Shown piece by piece: positions 13,401-28,400 of a stretch of DNA of 64,000 nt. Numbering within the stretch: position 1 is the first letter of the stretch; each line of letters opens with the position of its first letter. Under the pieces are notes generated by a model. That model searched no databases. It was not told the origin of the DNA and saw nothing but the letters and a program-made list of their open reading frames with translations. The position numbers were made by a program, and so were the translations under genes. This DNA comes from Enoplosus armatus (lineage: Eukaryota > Chordata > Actinopteri > Centrarchiformes > Enoplosidae), in the NCBI RefSeq assembly GCF_043641665.1, contig NC_092181.1:16467463-16531462 (forward strand), given 5' to 3'.

Positions 13401-16400
13401 AAAACACATGTATACAGTATATATCTTTTTTTCAATTTATAATTTTCCACGAACAAATACCAAATACTAAGAGGTTTTAGAGGAACTGCAAGTGTGAAAT
13501 TACAGTTTGACATACCACTAACAAATGTGGATCAAAGTATAAATGACAGCATTCAGATAGCGTCTACAAAAATACCTTCACAATACAATTGGTCGAAATA
13601 AAAGTAAATCAGGATGTGTAGGTGTGGAAGGGATCCAGTGACTTGTCTGTAAATGTATCACGAGTCATGCACAAAGTTACTGTTTCACGATTATGAACAG
13701 TTAATGTTAGTGAGCTTAAATGAATATGACACACTAACTGATACCTTTGAAAGATGGTTTAACTGGAACACTTCAAGTTTATATTAAAATATTTGAAAAT
13801 AGATGTTATGCTGTTTTGTAAAGAAAAGAAATGTCCATTTTCATGTCATTCCTTTAGGTCACTGTCTACCCGGATATCATGAAATCTCTCACTGGTTGAC
13901 TCTATTAACTTAGACACATGAATACATATATTCAATCGTTCTCGAACAAACGCAAACGCAAGCACGCACGCACACAAACTTGATCACAAACAGACACACA
14001 CCAGCTTTTCTTAAATGAAAGAAAATGACTTCCTGTTGCTTTCTTTTAATCATTCGCATAAAATGTGATTTTTACAGCTCAACAAAGTCTATTCAACTAA
14101 ATATGGAGCTGCCTTCAACAGAACTGTGATCAAACATTTCAGGTACAAGGTGTTGCTTCTGATATATTTGCAGACTTTGGTGATTTTGCTTTCAATCTGC
14201 CAAAATGTCTCAGACAAACAAGGGGCGCTCTGGCGGTGTAAGAGTTCAGGCACTCACCCTGAACCTCCCCAGTTCACTAGACCATAGTCCTTTTTTGTAT
14301 ATCTTTCTCCATCTCTCTTTCACCTCATTTCCTGGCTGCTCTTTGCCGTAAATTGTTTAATACAAAATCAAAACATCCAAATACTAGTTTAACAAAATAA
14401 TGATCAAAAGCATTGTATAACTAATCATTTCCAAAAATATTTTTCTAATAGTCAAGGATCCATTGTGGTAGATGCTCAGGTGATATTCAATGATGTCAAC
14501 TCACTACCAAATGCCAGTTCTGTGGCTGAAACTTTGGTGGCTGCTGCTTCCAGCTCTAATTTCTCCCTCAGTGTCAACACATCATCCATTGTTGCAACAA
14601 GTAAGACTTTACTTTAATTGCCATACATAAAAGTCAGTTCATTTTAGAAATTCAAACAATAAACAATGTTATAATGTGATGTATCAGTTTACAAGGCATC
14701 AGATTGAATTAAAATTCTGAATAAAAAATTCAATTTCTCAGTCATATTGGCACCTACTGAAGTCCCTGCCACGATTGCATTGTCAACATCTATCACTTCA
14801 TCAGTTCTTAATGAAAGCACTCCACCAGTCGTGACAACTTCACCACCTCTTGGACCAAGTTCGGAACAATTCACTACAAGTTCGCCAGGAGTAAATTCAA
14901 CTACAGCTATCGGTAAGACAGCAATTTCTTCCTCATCTTCATCTTCTATATCTCAAACTTCACCTTCACTCCCTTCAAGTCAAGCACCACTAAATACAAG
15001 TTTGCCAACACTTAACACCACTTCCTTACCACTCTTTGAAACTTCACAACCAGTGGGTTCAAGTACCTTACCAGCCACGTCAACTTTGCCAACACTCAAC
15101 ACAAGTTTAAAACCACACACAAGTTCATCAGAAGGCACTGCAACTTCAGACGCAGTCAGTGAATATTTGCCAACAATCAACACAACTTTATTGCAACTGA
15201 AGACGTCACCGCTAGTCAATAATACTTCATCTCCGGATCATACCGCTTCACTACTGGCAACTTACCCACCTGACAACACAGCTCTAACACAAGTCAAGTC
15301 ATCTTCAACACCAATCAAAACAACTTCAGAGACAGTCAAGACACCTTTATCGCCAGTCACTGCATCTTCATCTTCACTGACTCAAACTTCATCTCCACTT
15401 TCTTCAAGTCAACAACCTCTAGACACAAGTTTGCTACCACTCAGTATGACTTCTTTACCACTCTCTACAATTTCACCACCACTTGATTCAAGCCCAGCCC
15501 TGTCAACATCAACTATGGCACCTATCAACACAAGTTTACATGCAGAAACAACACGTTCATCACAAGGCAGTAAATCTTCAGCACCTGCCACTGAGACCTT
15601 GCCAACAATCAACACAACATTAGTGCAACTGAAAACGTCGCCGCTTGTCAATAATACTTCATCTCCGGATCATACCGCTTCACTACCGGCAACTTCCCCA
15701 CCTGACAACACAGCTCTAACACAAGTCAAGTCATCTTCAACACCACTCAAAACAACTTCAGAGACAGTCAAGACAACTTTATCGCCAGTCACTGCATCTT
15801 CATCACCACTTACTCAAACTTCATCTCCACTTTTCTCAAGTCAAACACCAGCTACATCAACTATGTCACCTATCAACACAAGTTTACATGCAGGAACAAC
15901 ATCTTCATCACAAGGCAGTAAAACTTCAGCACCTGTCACTGAGACCTTGCCAAGTTTGCCAACACTCAACACCACTGCCTTACCACTCTTTGAAACTTCA
16001 CCACCAGTGGGTTCAAGTACATTACCAGACACTTCAACATTGCCAACAATCAACATAGGTTTAAAACCACACACAAGTTCATCACAAGCCATTGCAACTT
16101 CAATAGCAGTAAGTGAAAATTTGCCTACAATCAACACAACTTTAGTGCAACTGAAATCATCACTGCTAGTCAATAATACTTCATCTCCGGATCACACCGC
16201 TTCACCACTGGCAACTTACCCACCTGACCAAACAGCTCTAACACAAGTCAAGTCATCTTCAACACCACTCGTAACAACTTCAGAGTCAGTCAAGACAACT
16301 TTATCGCCCATCACTGCATCTTCATCTTCACTAACTCAAACTTCATCTCCACTTTCTTCAAGTCAAGAACCTCTAGACACAAGTTTAATACCACTCAGTA

Positions 16401-19400
16401 TGACTTCTTTACCACTCTCTACAATTTCACCACCACTTGATTCAAGTCCAGCCCAATCAACATCAACTATGTCACCTATCAACACAAGTTTACATGCAGG
16501 AACAACATCTTCATCACAAAGAAGTAAAACTTCAGTACCTATCACTGAGACCTTGCCGACAATCAACACAACATTAGTGCAACTGAAAACGTCACCGCTA
16601 GTCAACAATACTTCATCTCCGAATCATACCACTTTACCACTTACAACTTCACAACCAGTGGGTTCAAGTACCTTACCAGCCACGTCAACTTTGCCAACAC
16701 TCAACACAAGTTTAAAACCACACACAAGTTCATCACAAGGCATTGCAACTTCAGCAGCAGTCAGTGAAAATTTGCCAACAATCAACACAACATTAGTGCA
16801 ACTGAAAACGTCACCGCTAGTCAACAATACTTCATCTCCGAATCATACCACTTTACCACTTACAACTTCACCACCTGTCAACACAACTCTAACACAAGTC
16901 AAGTCATCTTCAACACCACTCAAGACTTCTTTTGAGTCAGTCAAGACAACTTCACCAGCAATAATGATGACTTTACCACCAGTGAATGCAAGTCCTCCTG
17001 TCAATGAGACCTCATCACCAATTATTTCCACCTCAACTTTAGATATTGCAACGTCTTTACCACACAATGCAACTTTAGCACCAGCAACTCAAACATCACT
17101 GCCACCTGGTTCAAGTCCAGTGCCAGCCACTCCAAGTTTACCCTCAATCAACAGAAGTTTGCGACCAGAAACAACAAGCTCATTACTGACACTCAACACT
17201 ACTTTATCACCAATTACTAACACTTCACCACCTGTCACACACATGATAACTTCACAACCAGTCAAGATAACATCTTCACCAGTCATTAAAACTCCACCAC
17301 CAGTCAATGCTACTCCAACAACTTCCAATACAACACCAAACTCACTAGGTAACAAAACCATGAAACAAGGAAATTCAGCTACAATTGGCAGTGTCAATCC
17401 TATAAGATTGGAATTACAAAATTTAGCTTAGTCCTATGTCACTTATTCTTCATATTCTTTGCCACCAGCTAATTCTGCTTTTACCCTGCCAGGTTATTTG
17501 ACCACTTCCTCAATAAATGGAACAGCCTCATCACTAAAATCCACAAGTACAACTCGTGTTCCAGCTACCACAACAACAGCTGCCCAACCATCTGAGCCAA
17601 AAATCACTTTGGCATTCAAAGTGCAGCAAAATTTTACAGCACAGCTTGCGAACAAATCCTCTCCAGAATTTAAGGAATTGGCACACAAAGTGTCCACAGC
17701 GGTAAGTCAAAACACATGTATACAGTATATATCTTTTTTCAATTTATAATTTTCCACGAACAAATACCAAATACTAAGAGGTTTTAGAGGAACTGCAAGT
17801 GTGAAATTACAGTTTGACATACCACTAACAAATGTGGATCAAAGTATAAATGACAGCATTCAGATAGCGTCTACAAAAATACCTTCACAATACAATTGGT
17901 CGAAATAAAAGTAAATCAGGATGTGTAGGTGTGGAAGGGATCCAGTGACTTGTCTGTAAATGTATCACGAGTCATGCACAAAGTTACTGTTTCACGATTA
18001 TGAACAGTTAATGTTAGTGAGCTTAAATGAATATGACACACTAACTGATACCTTTGAAAGATGGTTTAACTGGAACACTTCAAGTTTATATTAAAATATT
18101 TGAAAATAGATGTTATGCTGTTTTGTAAAGAAAAGAAATGTCCATTTTCATGTCATTCCTTTAGGTCACTGTCTACCCGGATATCATGAAATCTCTCACT
18201 GGTTGACTCTATTAACTTAGACACATGAATACATATATTCAATCGTTCTCGAACAAACGCAAACGCAAGCACGCACGCACACAAACTTGATCACAAACAG
18301 ACACACACCAGCTTTTCTTAAATGAAAGAAAATGACTTCCTGTTGCTTTCTTTTAATCATTCGCATAAAATGTGATTTTTACAGCTCAACAAAGTCTATT
18401 CAACTAAATATGGAGCTGCCTTCAACAGAACTGTGATCAAACATTTCAGGTACAAGGTGTTGCTTCTGATATATTTGCAGACTTTGGTGATTTTGCTTTC
18501 AATCTGCCAAAATGTCTCAGACAAACAAGGGGCGCTCTGGCGGTGTAAGAGTTCAGGCACTCACCCTGAACCTCCCCAGTTCACTAGACCATAGTCCTTT
18601 TTTGTATATCTTTCTCCATCTCTCTTTCACCTCATTTCCTGGCTGCTCTTTGCCGTAAATTGTTTAATACAAAATCAAAACATCCAAATACTAGTTTAAC
18701 AAAATAATGATCAAAAGCATTGTATAACTAATCATTTCCAAAAATATTTTTCTAATAGTCAAGGATCCATTGTGGTAGATGCTCAGGTGATATTCAATGA
18801 TGTCAACTCACTACCAAATGCCAGTTCTGTGGCTGAAACTTTGGTGGCTGCTGCTTCCAGCTCTAATTTCTCCCTCAGTGTCAACACATCATCCATTGTT
18901 GCAACAAGTAAGACTTTACTTTAATTGCCATACATAAAAGTCAGTTCATTTTAGAAATTCAAACAATAAACAATGTTATAATGTGATGTATCAGTTTACA
19001 AGGCATCAGATTGAATTAAAATTCTGAATAAAAAATTCAATTTCTCAGTCATATTGGCACCTACTGAAGTCCCTGCCACGATTGCATTGTCAACATCTAT
19101 CACTTCATCAGTTCTTAATGAAAGCACTCCACCAGTCGTGACAACTTCACCACCTCTTGGACCAAGTTCGGAACAATTCACTACAAGTTCGCCAGGAGTA
19201 AATTCAACTACAGCTATCGGTAAGACAGCAATTTCTTCCTCATCTTCATCTTCTATATCTCAAACTTCACCTTCACTCCCTTCAAGTCAAGCACCACTAA
19301 ATACAAGTTTGCCAACACTTAACACCACTTCCTTACCACTCTTTGAAACTTCACAACCAGTGGGTTCAAGTACCTTACCAGCCACGTCAACTTTGCCAAC

Positions 19401-22400
19401 ACTCAACACAAGTTTAAAACCACACACAAGTTCATCAGAAGGCACTGCAACTTCAGACGCAGTCAGTGAATATTTGCCAACAATCAACACAACTTTATTG
19501 CAACTGAAGACGTCACCGCTAGTCAATAATACTTCATCTCCGGATCATACCGCTTCACTACTGGCAACTTACCCACCTGACAACACAGCTCTAACACAAG
19601 TCAAGTCATCTTCAACACCAATCAAAACAACTTCAGAGACAGTCAAGACACCTTTATCGCCAGTCACTGCATCTTCATCTTCACTGACTCAAACTTCATC
19701 TCCACTTTCTTCAAGTCAACAACCTCTAGACACAAGTTTGCTACCACTCAGTATGACTTCTTTACCACTCTCTACAATTTCACCACCACTTGATTCAAGC
19801 CCAGCCCTGTCAACATCAACTATGGCACCTATCAACACAAGTTTACATGCAGAAACAACACGTTCATCACAAGGCAGTAAATCTTCAGCACCTGCCACTG
19901 AGACCTTGCCAACAATCAACACAACATTAGTGCAACTGAAAACGTCGCCGCTTGTCAATAATACTTCATCTCCGGATCATACCGCTTCACTACCGGCAAC
20001 TTCCCCACCTGACAACACAGCTCTAACACAAGTCAAGTCATCTTCAACACCACTCAAAACAACTTCAGAGACAGTCAAGACAACTTTATCGCCAGTCACT
20101 GCATCTTCATCACCACTTACTCAAACTTCATCTCCACTTTTCTCAAGTCAAACACCAGCTACATCAACTATGTCACCTATCAACACAAGTTTACATGCAG
20201 GAACAACATCTTCATCACAAGGCAGTAAAACTTCAGCACCTGTCACTGAGACCTTGCCAAGTTTGCCAACACTCAACACCACTGCCTTACCACTCTTTGA
20301 AACTTCACCACCAGTGGGTTCAAGTACATTACCAGACACTTCAACATTGCCAACAATCAACATAGGTTTAAAACCACACACAAGTTCATCACAAGCCATT
20401 GCAACTTCAATAGCAGTAAGTGAAAATTTGCCTACAATCAACACAACTTTAGTGCAACTGAAATCATCACTGCTAGTCAATAATACTTCATCTCCGGATC
20501 ACACCGCTTCACCACTGGCAACTTACCCACCTGACCAAACAGCTCTAACACAAGTCAAGTCATCTTCAACACCACTCGTAACAACTTCAGAGTCAGTCAA
20601 GACAACTTTATCGCCCATCACTGCATCTTCATCTTCACTAACTCAAACTTCATCTCCACTTTCTTCAAGTCAAGAACCTCTAGACACAAGTTTAATACCA
20701 CTCAGTATGACTTCTTTACCACTCTCTACAATTTCACCACCACTTGATTCAAGTCCAGCCCAATCAACATCAACTATGTCACCTATCAACACAAGTTTAC
20801 ATGCAGGAACAACATCTTCATCACAAAGAAGTAAAACTTCAGTACCTATCACTGAGACCTTGCCGACAATCAACACAACATTAGTGCAACTGAAAACGTC
20901 ACCGCTAGTCAACAATACTTCATCTCCGAATCATACCACTTTACCACTTACAACTTCACAACCAGTGGGTTCAAGTACCTTACCAGCCACGTCAACTTTG
21001 CCAACACTCAACACAAGTTTAAAACCACACACAAGTTCATCACAAGGCATTGCAACTTCAGCAGCAGTCAGTGAAAATTTGCCAACAATCAACACAACAT
21101 TAGTGCAACTGAAAACGTCACCGCTAGTCAACAATACTTCATCTCCGAATCATACCACTTTACCACTTACAACTTCACCACCTGTCAACACAACTCTAAC
21201 ACAAGTCAAGTCATCTTCAACACCACTCAAGACTTCTTTTGAGTCAGTCAAGACAACTTCACCAGCAATAATGATGACTTTACCACCAGTGAATGCAAGT
21301 CCTCCTGTCAATGAGACCTCATCACCAATTATTTCCACCTCAACTTTAGATATTGCAACGTCTTTACCACACAATGCAACTTTAGCACCAGCAACTCAAA
21401 CATCACTGCCACCTGGTTCAAGTCCAGTGCCAGCCACTCCAAGTTTACCCTCAATCAACAGAAGTTTGCGACCAGAAACAACAAGCTCATTACTGACACT
21501 CAACACTACTTTATCACCAATTACTAACACTTCACCACCTGTCACACACATGATAACTTCACAACCAGTCAAGATAACATCTTCACCAGTCATTAAAACT
21601 CCACCACCAGTCAATGCTACTCCAACAACTTCCAATACAACACCAAACTCACTAGGTAACAAAACCATGAAACAAGGAAATTCAGCTACAATTGGCAGTG
21701 TCAATCCTATAAGATTGGAATTACAAAATTTAGCTTAGTCCTATGTCACTTATTCTTCATATTCTTTGCCACCAGCTAATTCTGCTTTTACCCTGCCAGG
21801 TTATTTGACCACTTCCTCAATAAATGGAACAGCCTCATCACTAAAATCCACAAGTACAACTCGTGTTCCAGCTACCACAACAACAGCTGCCCAACCATCT
21901 GAGCCAAAAATCACTTTGGCATTCAAAGTGCAGCAAAATTTTACAGCACAGCTTGCGAACAAATCCTCTCCAGAATTTAAGGAATTGGCACACAAAGTGT
22001 CCACAGCGGTAAGTCAAAACACATGTATACAGTATATATCTTTTTTCAATTTATAATTTTCCACGAACAAATACCAAATACTAAGAGGTTTTAGAGGAAC
22101 TGCAAGTGTGAAATTACAGTTTGACATACCACTAACAAATGTGGATCAAAGTATAAATGACAGCATTCAGATAGCGTCTACAAAAATACCTTCACAATAC
22201 AATTGGTCGAAATAAAAGTAAATCAGGATGTGTAGGTGTGGAAGGGATCCAGTGACTTGTCTGTAAATGTATCACGAGTCATGCACAAAGTTACTGTTTC
22301 ACGATTATGAACAGTTAATGTTAGTGAGCTTAAATGAATATGACACACTAACTGATACCTTTGAAAGATGGTTTAACTGGAACACTTCAAGTTTATATTA

Positions 22401-25400
22401 AAATATTTGAAAATAGATGTTATGCTGTTTTGTAAAGAAAAGAAATGTCCATTTTCATGTCATTCCTTTAGGTCACTGTCTACCCGGATATCATGAAATC
22501 TCTCACTGGTTGACTCTATTAACTTAGACACATGAATACATATATTCAATCGTTCTCGAACAAACGCAAACGCAAGCACGCACGCACACAAACTTGATCA
22601 CAAACAGACACACACCAGCTTTTCTTAAATGAAAGAAAATGACTTCCTGTTGCTTTCTTTTAATCATTCGCATAAAATGTGATTTTTACAGCTCAACAAA
22701 GTCTATTCAACTAAATATGGAGCTGCCTTCAACAGAACTGTGATCCAACATTTCAGGTACAAGGTGTTGCTTCTGATATATTTGCAGACTTTGGTGATTT
22801 TGCTTTCAATCTGCCAAAATGTCTCAGACAAACAAGGGGCGCTCTGGCGGTGTAAGAGTTCAGGCACTCACCCTGAACCTCCCCAGTTCACTAGACCATA
22901 GTCCTTTTTTGTATATCTTTCTCCATCTCTCTTTCACCTCATTTCCTGGCTGCTCTTTGCCGTAAATTGTTTAATACAAAATCAAAACATCCAAATACTA
23001 GTTTAACAAAATAATGATCAAAAGCATTGTATAACTAATCATTTCCAAAAATATTTTTCTAATAGTCAAGGATCCATTGTGGTAGATGCTCAGGTGATAT
23101 TCAATGATGTCAACTCACTACCAAATGCCAGTTCTGTGGCTGAAACTTTGGTGGCTGCTGCTTCCAGCTCTAATTTCTCCCTCAGTGTCAACACATCATC
23201 CATTGTTGCAACAAGTAAGACTTTACTTTAATTGCCATACATAAAAGTCAGTTCATTTTAGAAATTCAAACAATAAACAATGTTATAATGTGATGTATCA
23301 GTTTACAAGGCATCAGATTGAATTAAAATTCTGAATTAAAAATTCAATTTCTCAGTCATATTGGCACCTACTGAAGTCCCTGCCACGATTGCATTGTCAA
23401 CATCTATCACTTCATCAGTTCTTAATGAAAGCACTCCACCAGTCGCGACAACTTCACCACCTCTTGGACCAAGTTCAGAACAATTCACTACAAGTTCGCC
23501 AGGAATAAATTCAACTACAGCTATCGGTAAGACAGCAATTTCTTCCTCATCTTCATCTTCTATATCTCAAACTTCACCTTCACTCCCTTCAAGTCAAGCA
23601 CCACTAAATACAAGTTTGCCAACAATCAACACCACTTCCTTACCACTCTTTGAAACTTCACCACCAGTGAGTTCAAGTACATTACCAGACACTTCAACAT
23701 TGCCAACAATCAACACAAGTTTAAAACCACACACAAGTTCATCAGAAGGCACTGCAACTTCAGAAGCAGTCAGTGAATATTTGCCAACAATCAACACAAC
23801 TTTAGTGCAACTGAAAACGTCACCGCTAGTCAACAATACTTCATCTCCTAATCATACCACTTTACCACTTACAACTTCACCACCTGTCAACACAACTCTA
23901 ACACAAGTCAAGTCATCTTCAACACTACTTGTAACAACTTTAGAATCAGTCAAGAAAACTTCTTCAAAAATGACAACCCTATCACCAGTGCCTTCAACTC
24001 CAACTATCAATAAGGCAGTTGTTTCTACCTCATCATTACACACTGCAACTGTGTCACTACTCACTTCATCTTCAACACCAATAACTCAAACTTCACTCAC
24101 ATACCGCTCAAGTTCAGTAGCTCTCAATACAAGTGTGCCACCACTCAACACGTCTTCATCAAGTCTTCCTACAACCTTACCATCACTTGGTTCAAGCCCA
24201 GTGCCATCAACTCCAGGTTTGCCATTAATAAATACAAGTTTACAACCAGGGAGGACTTCATCACAAGGACATGTTCCTTCAACACCAGTCAGAGACACTT
24301 TGCAAACAAACAACACAACTTCAGTTGACCAAAACACGTCACGGCCTGGTAAAAATACTTCATCACCAGTTCATACCAAGTCACCACCTACAGGCATACC
24401 ACCCTTTAACTCAACTTTAATGCCAGTCATTTCGTCACCAACACCAGTCATGACGACTTCACAATCATATAAGTCAACTTCACCCGCAAAGTCAGCATCA
24501 CCACCAGTGAGTTCAACTGCGCCTGTAAATGAGACAGCAACTTTTACTTCATTTTCATCTCCTGTATCTCAAACTTCACCTACACTCCCTTCAAGTCAAG
24601 CACCACTAAATACAAGTTTGCCAACAATCAACACCACTTCCTTACCACTCTTTGAAACTTCACCACCAGTGAGTTCAAGTACATTACCAGACACTTCAAC
24701 ATTGCCAACAATCAACACAAGTTTAAAACCACACACAAGTTCATCAGAAGGCACTGCAACTTCAGAAGCAGTCAGTGAATATTTGCCAACAATCAACACA
24801 ACTTTATTGCAACTGAAGACGTCACCGCTAGTCAATAATACTTCATCTCCGGATCATACCGCTTCACTACTGGCAACTTACCCACCTGACAACACAGCTC
24901 TAACACAAGTCATGTCATCTTCAACACCACTCAAAACAACTTCAGAGTCAGTCAAGACAACTTTATCGCCAGTCACTGCATCTTCATCTTCAATAACTCA
25001 AACTTCATCTCCACTTTCTTCAAGTCAAGAACCTCGAGACACAAGTTTGCTACCACTCAGTATGACTTCTTTACCACTCTCTACAATTTCACCACCACTT
25101 GATTCAAGTCCAGCCCCGTCAACATCAACTATGTCACCTATCAATACAAGTTTACATGCAGGAACAACACGTTCATCACAAGGCAGTAAATCTTCAGCAC
25201 CTGCCACTGAGACCTTGCCAACAATCAACACAAAATTAGTGCAACTGAAGACGTCGCCGCTTGTCAATAATACTTCATCTCCGGATCATACCGCTTCACT
25301 ACCGGCAACTTCCCCACCTGACAACATAGCTCTAACACAAGTCAAGTCATCTTCAACACCACTCAAAACAACTTCAGAGACAGTCAAGACACCTTTATCG

Positions 25401-28400
25401 CCAGTCACTGCATCTTCATCTTCACTGACTCAAACTTCATCTCCACTTTCTTCAAGTCAACAACCTCTAGACACAAGTTTGCTACCACTCAGTATGACTT
25501 CTTTACCACTCTCTACAATTTCACCACCACTTGATTCAAGTCCAGCCCCGTCAACATCAACTATGTCACCTATCAATACAAGTTTACATGCAGGAACAAC
25601 ACGTTCATCACAAGGCAGTAAATCTTCAGCACCTGCCACTGAGACCTTGCCAACAATCAACACAAAATTAGTGCAACTGAAGACGTCGCCGCTTGTCAAT
25701 AATACTTCATCTCCGGATCATACCGCTTCACTACCGGCAACTTCCCCACCTGACAACATAGCTCTAACACAAGTCAAGTCATCTTCAACACCACTCAAAA
25801 CAACTTCAGAGACAGTCAAGACAACTTTATCGCCAGTCACTGCATCTTCATCACCACTTACTCAAACTTCATCTCCACTTTTCTCAAGTCAAACACCAGC
25901 TACATCAACTATGTCACCTATCAACACAAGTTTACATGCAGGAACAACATCTTCATCACAAGGCAGTAAAACTTCAGCACCTGTCACTGAGACCTTGCCA
26001 AGTTTGCCAACACTCAACACCACTGCCTTACCACTCTTTGAAACTTCACCACCAGTGGGTTCAAGTACATTACCAGACACTTCAACATTGCCAACAATCA
26101 ACACAAGTTTAAAACCACACACAAGTTCATCAGAAGGCACTGCAACTTCAGAAGCAGTCAGTGAATATTTGTCAACAATCAACACAACTTTATTGCAACT
26201 GAAGACGTCACCGCTAGTCAATAATACTTCATCTCCGGATCATACCGCTTCACTACTGGCAACTTACCCACCTCAAAACACAGCTCTAACACAAGTCATG
26301 TCATCTTCAACACCACTCAAAACAACTTCAGAGTCAGTCAAGACACCTTTATCGCCAGTCACTGCATCTTCATCTTCAACAACTCAAACTTCATCTCCAC
26401 TTTCTTCAAGTCAAGAACCTCAAGACACAAGTTTGCTACCACTCAGTATGACTTCTTTACCACTCTCTACAATTTCACCACCACTTGATTCAAGTCCAGT
26501 CCCGTCAACATCAACTATGTCACCTATCAACACAAGTTTACATGCAGGAACAACACGTTCATCACAAGGCAGTAAATCTTCAGCACCTGCCACTGAGACC
26601 TTGCCAACAATCAACACAAAATTAGTGCAACTGAAGACGTCGCCGCTTGTAAATAATACTTCATCTCCGGATCATACCGCTTCACTACCGGCAACTTCCC
26701 CACCTGACAACACAGCTCTAACACAAGTCAAGTCATCTTCAACACCACTCAAAACAACTTCAGAGACAGTCAAGACAACTTTATCGCCAGTCACTGCATC
26801 TTCATCACCACTTACTCAAACTTCATCTCCACTTTTCTCAAGTCAAACACCAGCTACATCAACTATGTCACCTATCAACACAAGTTTACATGCAGGAACA
26901 ACATCTTCATCACAAGGCAGTAAAACTTCAGCACCTGTCACTGAGACCTTGCCAAGTTTGCCAACACTCAACACCACTGCCTTACCACTCTTTGAAACTT
27001 CACCACCAGTGGGTTCAAGTACATTACCAGACACTTCAACATTGCCAACAATCAACACAAGTTTAAAACCACACACAAGTTCATCAGAAGGCACTGCAAC
27101 TTCAGAAGCAGTCAGTGAATATTTGTCAACAATCAACACAACTTTATTGCAACTGAAGACGTCACCGCTAGTCAATAATACTTCATCTCCGGATCATACC
27201 GCTTCACTACTGGCAACTTACCCACCTCAAAACACAGCTCTAACACAAGTCATGTCATCTTCAACACCACTCAAAACAACTTCAGAGTCAGTCAAGACAC
27301 CTTTATCGCCAGTCACTGCATCTTCATCTTCAACAACTCAAACTTCATCTCCACTTTCTTCAAGTCAAGAACCTCAAGACACAAGTTTGCTACCACTCAG
27401 TATGACTTCTTTACCACTCTCTACAATTTCACCACCACTTGATTCAAGTCCAGTCCCGTCAACATCAACTATGTCACCTATCAACACAAGTTTACATGCA
27501 GGAACAACACGTTCATCACAAGGCAGTAAATCTTCAGCACCTGCCACTGAGACCTTGCCAACAATCAACACAAAATTAGTGCAACTGAAGACGTCGCCGC
27601 TTGTAAATAATACTTCATCTCCGGATCATACCGCTTCACTACCGGCAACTTCCCCACCTGACAACACAGCTCTAACACAAGTCAAGTCATCTTCAACACC
27701 ACTCAAAACAACTTCAGAGACAGTCAAGACAACTTTATCGCCAGTCACTGCATCTTCATCACCACTTACTCAAACTTCATCTCCACTTTTCTCAAGTCAA
27801 ACACCAGCTACATCAACTATGTCACCTATCAACACAAGTTTACATGCAGGAACAACATCTTCATCACAAGGCAGTAAAACTTCAGCACCTGTCACTGAGA
27901 CCTTGCCAAGTTTGCCAACACTCAACACCACTGCCTTACCACTCTTTGAAACTTCACCACCAGTGGGTTCAAGTACATTACCAGACACTTCAACATTGCC
28001 AACAATCAACATAGGTTTAAAACCACACACAAGTTCATCACAAGCCATTGCAACTTCAATAGCAGTAAGTGAAAATTTGCCTACAATCAACACAACTTTA
28101 GTGCAACTGAAGTCATCACTGCTAGTCAATAATACTTCATCTCCGGATCACACCGCTTCACCACTGGCAACTTACCCACCTGACAACACAGCTCTAACAC
28201 AAGTCAAGTCATCTTCAACACCACTCAAAACAACTTCAGAGACAGTCAAGACAACTTTATCGCCAGTCACTGCATCTTCATCACCACTTACTCAAACTTC
28301 ATCTCCACTTTTCTCAAGTCAAACACCAGCTACATCAACTATGTCACCTATCAACACAAGTTTACATGCAGGAACAACATCTTCATCACAAGGCAGTAAA

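Larger units (their letters stand above)
14742..23355 (+). repeat. Two adjacent near-identical 4307-bp units (3 and 4)
   Basis: Units 14742..19048 and 19049..23355 have equal length and identical predicted PTS protein, with the same private residues. One difference is in SEA exon 2 (Lys codon in unit 3, Gln codon in unit 4). This is a very recent tandem duplication or an assembly duplication. Confidence 0.85.
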
